Positions 57,701-64,000 of a DNA stretch of 64,000 nt are shown piece after piece. The translations under genes and the position numbers were made by a program. The notes below the pieces were generated by a model, which was not told the DNA's origin, ran no database searches, and saw only the letters and a list, made by a program, of their open reading frames with translations. Source of the stretch: Paulownia fortunei (taxonomy: Eukaryota > Streptophyta > Magnoliopsida > Lamiales > Paulowniaceae); the NCBI GenBank assembly GCA_019321725.1, contig CM033110.1, positions 9,541,278-9,605,277 on the forward strand. Direction: 5' to 3'. The number at the start of each line of letters is the position of its first letter. Within the stretch, counting starts at the first letter, position 1.

Positions 57701-58330
57701 AATCAAGGTATGATGTCTCTTATGTTGAATTGCCAATATCTAATGAAAGGATTCTATCTTCTATGGTGCTTAAACCAATCCTGGACCATCTTAAATATGT
57801 CTACTTAGGTGAGAAAAAAATACCACTAGTCAACATTGCTAATGACCTAACTTAAGTACAAGCGGATAAACTTATTTGGGTGCTTCGAAATTATAAGACG
57901 GTGATTGGATGGACAATGACTTTGGCAGTATATGTTGATAAGTGATGAACGAGGCAATGTCAGGTTGAGGATATTAAACTAAGCGCTTGATGGGAGGCAA
58001 CCCAACAAATGGAAAAGAAGACTATTAAAGCCGATAATCACAAATTTGCTTTATCTAACTCTCATTCTCTTTTTGTTTCATCCATTTAATTTTTTTACTT
58101 TTTTCTATTTTATTTTGTCCTAATCGGAAATGCGTGATGACAATGTTGTAGGTAGTATTTTTTTTAAAATTTTGTCATGCAAGAGCACATGGTAGTCACT
58201 TTTCGGCAAAGACAACTGTTGCAAAGATCTTGCAGTATAGATTTGATTGATCTACTATTTTCAAAGAGACTTGCACTTTCTACATAAAGTTATGAGAATT
58301 ATAAAAAATTAGGATCATTCCCAGTTAAGT
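57701..58330 (+). pseudogene. Element D pol remnant: linker, 3' region and integrase scrap
   Basis: The linker LKYVYLGEKKIPLVNIAN is recognisable at about 57790-57845. At about 57945 the sequence jumps to the post-integrase region (GTTGAGGATATTAAAC..GCGCTTGATGGGAGGCAACCC) homologous to 38800-38850 of C. At about 58165-58320 a degraded integrase zinc-domain piece (ARAHGSHFSAKTTVAKILQY) resembles 50800-50930 of B. Confidence 0.72.
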
Positions 58331-58447
58331 GATGGATAACAGTACTCTGTGCCTATTAAAGTCGGACTTATCAATTTCCCAAATAATTAAAATCTATGTA
58401 CAAAGTTTCTCTATTTTTTCTCATTCTCTTTTCTTATTCTTTTCAAA
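58331..58447 (+). other. Leader-like stretch before an unassigned reading frame
   Basis: AT- and pyrimidine-rich sequence (CTCTATTTTTTCTCATTCTC near 58411) lies between the element D remnant and the ATG at 58448. No match to any other element in the window is seen. Confidence 0.4.
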
Positions 58448-58651
58448 ATGGATGACATTCTTCTAACTCTCAAGAAGCAATTTTCTTCTCATCCTAAAAA
58501 TGTAATTTTAAAAATTTATAAAACCAGGATTGAAAGATTAAGGATGCGTATGCACTAGGGCATTCGAAGGGACATACGATGGATAATTGAAGCAAATGTA
58601 ATAGTAGAAGGTGAGTTTTCATATGAGTTTTCAAACTTGCTTACTAGATAA
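58448..58651 (+). pseudogene. Unassigned small reading frame 1, one stop
   Basis: From ATG 58448 the frame runs 67 codons to TAA 58649-58651, with one TAG at 58556-58558. It begins MDDILLTLKKQFSSHPKNV and is rich in Lys and Arg (TRIERLRMRM, RRDIRWII). I recognise no family. The stop overlaps nothing but abuts the next ATG directly (TAAATG). Its position between two retrotransposons and its single TAG suggest a decayed gene, perhaps from a compact genome such as an integrated virus; that origin is a guess. Confidence 0.4.
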
Positions 58652-59089
58652 ATGTCTAGTTTTAGTAAAAGCACATATTCAAAACAACGAAGGGCAAAAA
58701 AAATACAAGTTTGTCATAAATGTGCTCGATGGACTTATAACACAAAGTGTCATTTCTTAGGAATGGTTTCTAAAAATTGGCAAGATAAAATTCAATTCAT
58801 TAAGGATGGATTGAGTAAGGAGTCTTTAGATGACATTATATTAACTCTTGATGCACATTTATATGAATTAGTGCATCATGCATTTCTTGATTTATAGAAA
58901 CACTTCCAAGATGAATATGAGCGTTATAGTCTTGGAAATCTGACAATAAAAGACCATGTTTACCAGTTTATAAGAAAACTGGATGGGAAGTATGTCCTTG
59001 ACCCATAGAGGGCGTTTAAGTCATTACTGGACGTAAAACCAGAGGAAGATGTGAGCCACAGTCACAACTATATGTACATTCACGTGTAG
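58652..59089 (+). pseudogene. Unassigned reading frame 2 with Cys motif, two stops
   Basis: ATG 58652 follows frame 1 without a gap. The frame reads 145 codons to TAG 59087-59089 (followed by a second TAG at 59090-59092), with TAG at 58895-58897 and 59006-59008. It has a basic N-terminus (KSTYSKQRRAKKIQ), a possible zinc-binding CHKCARWTYNTKC, then an acidic/hydrophobic part (KNWQDKIQFIKDGLSKESL, LTLDAHLYELVHHAF) and ends HNYMYIHV. No frameshift is needed for the whole length. It is not retrotransposon Gag or Pol as far as I can tell. Function unknown. Confidence 0.45.
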
Positions 59090-59522
59090 TAGTTAATTGT
59101 TTTTTCAAACTTTGTGTCCTTATTTTCAATCTTTTTGACAAAAAAAAGACGTGCAATAAATGCATTCCCTTTTCATACCTCAATAAATAGCACTGTACTT
59201 GCTCTATTTTTGCACAACTCACTTTAAAAAAAATCAAAAAAAGAAAGAAAATGGAAGGGTCTTCCACTCATGAGTTCAACTGTACTTGTGTTTTTTCTGG
59301 AACCAATCTAGAAAAAATGGTGAGTTTATAGGGGCAACCAATAACCTTGGTAGAACTTTTATAAAAATAAAAATTTAATTAGTATATGGGAGAGACAGTA
59401 TGGGGTTAATGGGGAGTGTTGCTACTTTTGCTCATGTAGGAGGAGTCAAAGTTTTAGGAGTTATCCCAAGACTTTAACAATATAGAATATCACAAGTATG
59501 ACCATCGGATATAAGCTAAAAG
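59090..59522 (+). promoter_or_regulatory. Possible promoter and short frame, otherwise unassigned
   Basis: CAATAAATAGCAC at 59181-59193 could be a TATA box (or a polyadenylation signal, AATAAA). About 60 bp later an A-rich leader precedes ATG 59251, a 26-codon frame (MEGSSTHEFNCTC start) that ends at 59331. ATGGTGAGT at 59317-59325 also resembles a splice donor. Nothing further is recognised to about 59522. The evidence is weak. Confidence 0.25.
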
Positions 59523-61263
59523 TATAATGCCCAATTCTCAATTCTCTCCTACATAGCCAATAATAAGCATTTTGTATGAATATGCATCTAATCAATGTAC
59601 ATTATTGAATTATGGCATACAAATAGCATAATTGCACGAACATGAATAATAGTTATTATATGCTTCAGTTATGATTTAACATGCATTAGTACATGAAATA
59701 TGATATCAAACTTTCATTTCTTGATTTAACATATTCCTTAAGTGCCTTTTTGCAGTGAAAAGCTCGGTATCTCGGTTAAGGAAGATTGATGTGTTGAATG
59801 GCCATAAAATGAATTATTTGTATTGCTCCATACTAGTTATATGCTAAAGTGATTAATTATCTAAATATTTACTTGAAATATGTTACATTGGCTAAGAACT
59901 AAAAGTATGTACAATGGTGCAATTTGATTGGTTGGTTGACTAGGTTGCATAAAACCATTCTAAACCGCATTGCACTTGATTATAACACTAAAGCATTAAT
60001 TTTTGTCATCTCCTTAGCCCATGAACGTGGCTTTTGGCATGAGAAGACACCAAGCATGATGCAACCAATCATCACCCTCCACTTATCTCTCTTTGAAAGG
60101 TCAAAGAAATCATTTTCATCCATATTTCTTGTGGAAGCATCTCAAAAATGATCAGCCCTTATTCTCCTAAGTTTCTCCCAATTTCTACACTCTCATACTC
60201 ACAAAAGTTTAATTCAATCCAAAGGAATCCATAGAAGACAAGCTAGAATAAGTTTCCATCCTTTTAAGCTTGAAAACCATTGATTTTGAAGCTTAAATCC
60301 AACTTAATCAAGGCCTTTAACACATCCTATCTTCTAAAGAGATTGGCCTTTTCACCTAGCACAAAGTGGACTTGAGGTAAGTTGAAGCTTTCATTTGGTG
60401 TATCACAAGAATCATATAATGTTTGTTCATGTTTTAATGTGATTGTTGTTGTTTGTCAAATGATGTAATGTTTGATGCATTTATAGTTTATGAAGCATGA
60501 CACTATTAAGAATATAATGAGGTTTTTGAAAAGGAAGTATGGTACTTGATTAATGGACGGGTAGACAAGGGACGCGGGAGGGACCGGCGGACCCAACAAA
60601 TGGTGGCAAATACTTGAGGTTGAAAAACCGGTATAGAAAAGCCACAATGAATGAGATAGAATACGGCTAATACCTGAGGTTGAAAGACCAAGTATGGAAA
60701 CCCGTATTAGTTCTCTTATTGGCCAATCATTATGAACAGGTTCCGAAAACTATGGTCTATCGCTATTAGTTAGGTACCACACTTCAAGGGCCCTAAAGAA
60801 TGATTTATGAATGAAAGTTATTAAATAGAATATTGCATTTAATGATTTATGAGATGTGCATATATGTTATTTGTTATTGCATCAGTTTCATCTTACTAAG
60901 CCTTTAGCTCATTAGATTTATGTGATGCAGGTGGAAATGTACAGGTTTAGAGGTTGACTGAGTCTCTAGAGCGGCCGGATAGAGATTTGTTCATATGCCA
61001 TGCTTCAACCTGTTTTGTAGTTTATTTTGAAAACTCTGTTTTGTTTTTAAATAAGTCGCTCTGTTATGGTTTTGTAAACAGATGTACTCAGTTTTGATAT
61101 ATATATATGGTGTGTTTAAAATGATTCAAGTTCTTTCTCTTATAGCTAAAAATGGGAACTTTTATTAAAAAACCATAACTCTAGTAAAGATGAAAAATTA
61201 ACATTTCTTGACTTAACTGTATCAGCTTGTTTAGGCTCTGCAGTTAGGTTAAGGGGTATTACA
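59523..61263 (+). repeat. 5' LTR of element E (left end tentative)
   Basis: The right end GGGGTATTACA at 61263 is followed by a primer site. The left end is set at TATAATGCCC (59523) because it is the best inverse match to the terminal TGTAATACCCC; it is not confirmed since the other LTR is outside the window. Two copies of a GAGGTTGAAA motif (about 60614-60690) are inside. The minus-strand frames 60456-60691 are not genes. Confidence 0.65.
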
Positions 61264-61268
61264 GTTTG

Positions 61269-61285
61269 TGGTATCAAAGCGGAGG
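61269..61285 (+). other. Primer-binding site of element E (initiator tRNA-Met)
   Basis: TGGTATCAAAGCGGAGG, five bases after the LTR end, matches TGGTATCAGAGC with one change. Confidence 0.85.
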
Positions 61286-61466
61286 TTTAGTCATTCCTGT
61301 AGACAGAAGAAGGCATATGAACACATCCTGGTTGGGAAACTTGGTCAACTACTTTTTTATTTGCTTTTATGTTCATTTGCTTATATTTCATTCCATATTA
61401 TTATCATGATTATGCATTTATTATTGGCTCATGAATGGAACGAGACTGGGCAATGCATATCAGGTC

Positions 61467-62444
61467 ATGGCACCAAAAATGAAGACAATGGATGATCATG
61501 AGGGTAATCATAGTGTGGTGGACAATTTGACTGATCTCATTCAACAACAAACTAGAATGCATGGTGAACAGATATAACAATTGCTAGATATGCAACAAAG
61601 AACCCAAGAACAGAATCAGCGCCTTCCTCCACCACAAGCTCGACAGGATCCTTCACAGGTTGTATATGAGAAGTTTAGAAAGATGGAACCGGTTGATTTT
61701 AATGGTGGGTCTGATCCCATGATTGCAGAGGAATGGGTGAAATCTTTGGACACTATCTTTGACTACATGCGAATTGATGATGCTGAGAAGGTACTCTGTG
61801 CAATTTTCTTGTTGAAGAAGGATGCTAGAACTTGGTGGGAAGGAGCTAAACTTGCAGTGAATATGGAAGAACTAACTTGGAAGAGGTTTAAAACAATCTT
61901 TTATGATAAGTATTTCACCAGGGATGCTAGGTCACTTAGAGTAAAGGAATTCTTGGAGTTAAAACAAGGAGGGATGTCTGTATGTGATTATGTGAGAAAA
62001 TTTGAATAGGGTTGCAAGTATATACCATACATTGCCAGAGACAACAATGAGAAGATGAATCATTTCTTGAGGGGCCTTAATCCTGAAATTAGAAGAGATG
62101 TGAGAATGTCTTCAGTAACAGAGTTTAGAGAACTGGTGGACAAGGCTTTGATGGCTGATTTAGATGAGAAAGAGATTGAGAAATTCCAACAACAAAAGAA
62201 GCAAGTATTCACTCCAAGAAATCTAAACCAGTGGAAGAAATGAGAGCAAAAATTAAGCCAAGGGAATGAAAAGCGTCCTAAAGTTGGACAGACTTCTTCT
62301 ACAATTGAAAGGCCTAAATGTACTAAATGTGGGAAGAATCATTTTGGGGAATGCTATAGTGGTACTAATCGTTGCTTTAACTGTAAAAAGCCTGGACATA
62401 TAGCAAAGGATTGCCCAACAGTACAGGGGAAAGTTCAGGGGAGA
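61467..62444 (+). pseudogene. gag: Element E gag with zinc knuckles, three stops
   Basis: The start at 61467 ([20 protein letters not shown]) reads in frame into the gag domain, interrupted by TAA at 61575-61577. The domain ([45 protein letters not shown]) is open to a TAG at about 62007, then [19 protein letters not shown] to a stop at about 62241. A Cys-rich tail follows: [12 protein letters not shown] (about 62318) and the zinc knuckle [14 protein letters not shown] (about 62373-62415), both complete. All three stops are single-base changes, so this gag is recently inactivated. It would package element RNA. Confidence 0.88.
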
Positions 62445-63797
62445 GTGTATGCAATGACACAAGAACAAGCTGATGCAGATGCTTCCGTAGTCACAGGTAC
62501 TATTTTAATTTCTGGGATACCTGCAATTGCATTGATAGATTCTGGATCTATGCATTCATTTGCATCATGTGCATTTGTGAGAAAATTGGGCATTACACCA
62601 GATTTATTAAAAGTAAGGTACAGTGTGACTGTTCCATCTGGGGAAGAAATAGATTCCAACCAAATGTTAAGGGCTTGTTCTATTCAGATTAGTGATAGGA
62701 CTCTCTATGCAGATCTTGTTGTTTTATCGATGCCAAATTTTGAGGTTATTCTGGGTATGGATTGGCTTACCAAATATCATGCAACAATTGATTGTAACAA
62801 GAAGATTGTGATTTTTCAGCCACCTGGGGAAGAACAGTTTATGTTTAATGGTATCTCATTCTCACGGTCCTTACCAATTATATCTGCTTTGAAAGCTCAA
62901 AAGATGTTGAATAAAGGTTGTGTTGGGTATTTGGCAAGTGTTCTGGACACCTCAGTTGAAGCACAATTAAAGCCAGAAAATCTAGATGTGGTTCAAGAAT
63001 TTGTTGAGGTATTTCCAGATGATTTACCGGGACTACCACCGAATCGAGAGATCGAATTTGTGATTGATGTTATGCCAGGAACTACTTCTATTTCTAAAGC
63101 ACCATACCGAATGACACCAACAGAATTGAAAGAGTTAAAAGTTCAATTACAAGAATTGCTTGATAAGGGTTTTATTCGCCCTAGTTATTCTCCTTGGGGA
63201 GCACCTGTGTTGTTCGTGAAAAAGAAGGATGGTACATTGCGGTTGTGCATTGATTATAGAGAGTTGAATAAGATAACAGTCAAGAATAAGTATACACTCC
63301 CAAGAATAGATGATTTGTTTGATCAATTTCAGGGAGCATCTGTATTTTCTAAGATTGATTTGTGTTCTGGGTATCATCAATTGAAGATCAAGGAAGAAGA
63401 CATACCAAAGACTGCATTCCGAACAAGGTATGGACATTATGAATTTCTAGTGATGCCTTTCGGTTTAACCAATGCCCCTGCAGCTTTTATGGATCTAATG
63501 AATAGGGTGTTCAAGCAATATCTCGATAAATTTGTGATTGTGTTTATTGATGACATCCTAATTTATTCACGTGATAAAGAAGAGCACAAGGAACATTTGA
63601 AGATTGTGCTGCAAGTTCTTAAAGAAAAACAGTTGTATGCTAAATTCAAGAAGTGTGAGTTTTGGCTTGAACAAGTGGTATTCCTAGGTCATGTAGTATC
63701 AAAGGATAGTATTTCTGTTGATCCGAGCAAGGTAGAAGCTATCATTAAGTGGCCAACACCAACAAATGTATCAGAAGTAAGGAGTTTCTTGGATTAG
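62445..63797 (+). CDS. pol: Element E protease and reverse transcriptase (open frame, partial Pol)
   Basis: The 450-codon frame continues from gag without a break in phase (first Met at 62445). The protease active site is [12 protein letters not shown] (about 62535-62570), with [17 protein letters not shown] downstream (about 62748). Reverse transcriptase begins with [16 protein letters not shown] and has [67 protein letters not shown], the intact catalytic box V-F-I-D-D (FIDD at 63543-63554) and [21 protein letters not shown] missing G near 63791 turns RSFLG into RSFLD* and shifts the frame, so RNase H is out of phase. It makes cDNA in the particle if expressed. Confidence 0.9.
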   Translation: MYAMTQEQADADASVVTGTILISGIPAIALIDSGSMHSFASCAFVRKLGITPDLLKVRYSVTVPSGEEIDSNQMLRACSIQISDRTLYADLVVLSMPNFEVILGMDWLTKYHATIDCNKKIVIFQPPGEEQFMFNGISFSRSLPIISALKAQKMLNKGCVGYLASVLDTSVEAQLKPENLDVVQEFVEVFPDDLPGLPPNREIEFVIDVMPGTTSISKAPYRMTPTELKELKVQLQELLDKGFIRPSYSPWGAPVLFVKKKDGTLRLCIDYRELNKITVKNKYTLPRIDDLFDQFQGASVFSKIDLCSGYHQLKIKEEDIPKTAFRTRYGHYEFLVMPFGLTNAPAAFMDLMNRVFKQYLDKFVIVFIDDILIYSRDKEEHKEHLKIVLQVLKEKQLYAKFKKCEFWLEQVVFLGHVVSKDSISVDPSKVEAIIKWPTPTNVSEVRSFLD

Positions 63798-63814
63798 TAG
63801 GGTACTATCGACGA

Positions 63815-64000
63815 TTTGTTCAGGGGTTTTCAAAGATAGCAACTCCAATGACAATATTGACAAGAAAGAATATGAAGTTCTTGTGGACCAATGCTTGTGA
63901 AAGAAGTTTTGAAGAACTGAAATAAAAATTTGTTCAGGGGTTTTCAAAGATAGCAACTCCAATGACAATATTGACAAGAAAGAATATGAAGTTCTTGTGG
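63815..64000 (+). repeat. 114-bp tandem duplication at the end of element E reverse transcriptase
   Basis: The sequence from TTTGTTCAGGGGTTTTCAAA at 63815 repeats exactly from 63929 to the window end. The first copy encodes FVQGFSKIATPMTILTRKN and the start of the RNase H junction. The unit length is a multiple of three, but an in-frame TAA (in CTGAAATAAAAA) lies between copies. Confidence 0.85.

Larger units (their letters stand above)
55226..58330 (+). mobile_element. Element D: mosaic Athila-type internal region, deleted
   Basis: It starts with a B-type LTR end (to 55258) and a decayed primer site (55265-55282). The gag (to about 56800) is B-like, the gag tail and protease (about 56810-57690) are C-like, and a 3' region like that of C follows directly at about 57950-58130, so reverse transcriptase, RNase H and most of integrase are missing. 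A short B-like integrase piece (about 58150-58320) then appears out of order. No 3' LTR is visible. Confidence 0.78.
59523..64000 (+). mobile_element. Element E: Tekay/Del-type Ty3/gypsy retrotransposon, runs off the window
   Basis: LTR, initiator tRNA-Met primer site, gag, protease and reverse transcriptase are present on the plus strand; RNase H, integrase and 3' LTR would lie beyond 64000. Its reverse transcriptase is similar to that of element T across the catalytic region ([25 protein letters not shown]), yet its LTR is different in sequence. It is the best-preserved coding sequence here but has three stops and a frameshift. Confidence 0.9.

Noticed and set aside
59251..59331. First exon of a host gene with splice donor ATGGTGAGT
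   Set aside because: Only 26 codons, no recognisable downstream exon before the LTR of E, and acceptor candidates (for example near 59757) are not supported by coding sequence.

Overview
The window is eukaryotic, almost certainly a higher plant (the degenerate copia and Athila families with tRNA-Asp and initiator tRNA-Met primer sites, and Tekay-type chromoviruses, are typical of AT-rich dicot heterochromatin). It is essentially a nest of LTR retrotransposons. I found no intact host gene, tRNA, rRNA or CRISPR. Every polyprotein is broken by stops or frameshifts, so protein entries are mostly pseudogenes named by domain. Element letters used below: F, A, B, T, C, G, X/D and E.

Layout. F is a Ty1/copia element (SIRE/Maximus-like) that starts at position 1 just inside the end of its 5' LTR. 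It is split by A, an Athila-type Ty3/gypsy element (1315-11455), continues through protease and integrase (11461-13716), and is cut in its reverse transcriptase by B. B is a second Athila-type element: LTR 13717-15336, gag to 16946, protease 34841-35333, reverse transcriptase to integrase 48679-51260, 3' LTR fragment from 52705. Two large insertions sit in B. The first is T (16947-34835, minus strand), a Tekay-type element with three LTRs and two internal regions inside one perfect 5-bp target duplication. The second is C (35334-48673, minus strand), an Athila-type element also bounded by a perfect 5-bp duplication, whose 5' end is scrambled and inverted. A solo LTR (G, 39516-41991) lies in C's integrase.

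From about 53170 to 58330 the sequence is a patchwork: an A-like 3' end and LTR, then a mosaic internal region D whose gag is B-like and whose protease is C-like. The stretch 58331-59520 matches no element here and holds two abutting degenerate reading frames joined by TAAATG. From about 59520 to the end is E, a Tekay/Del-type element with LTR, primer site, gag, protease and reverse transcriptase.

History inferred from nesting: F is oldest; A and B inserted into F; T and C into B; G into C and then reduced to a solo LTR. T was later duplicated by unequal crossing-over. Its middle LTR matches LTR3 on the left and LTR1 on the right, with the switch near 25276-25301.
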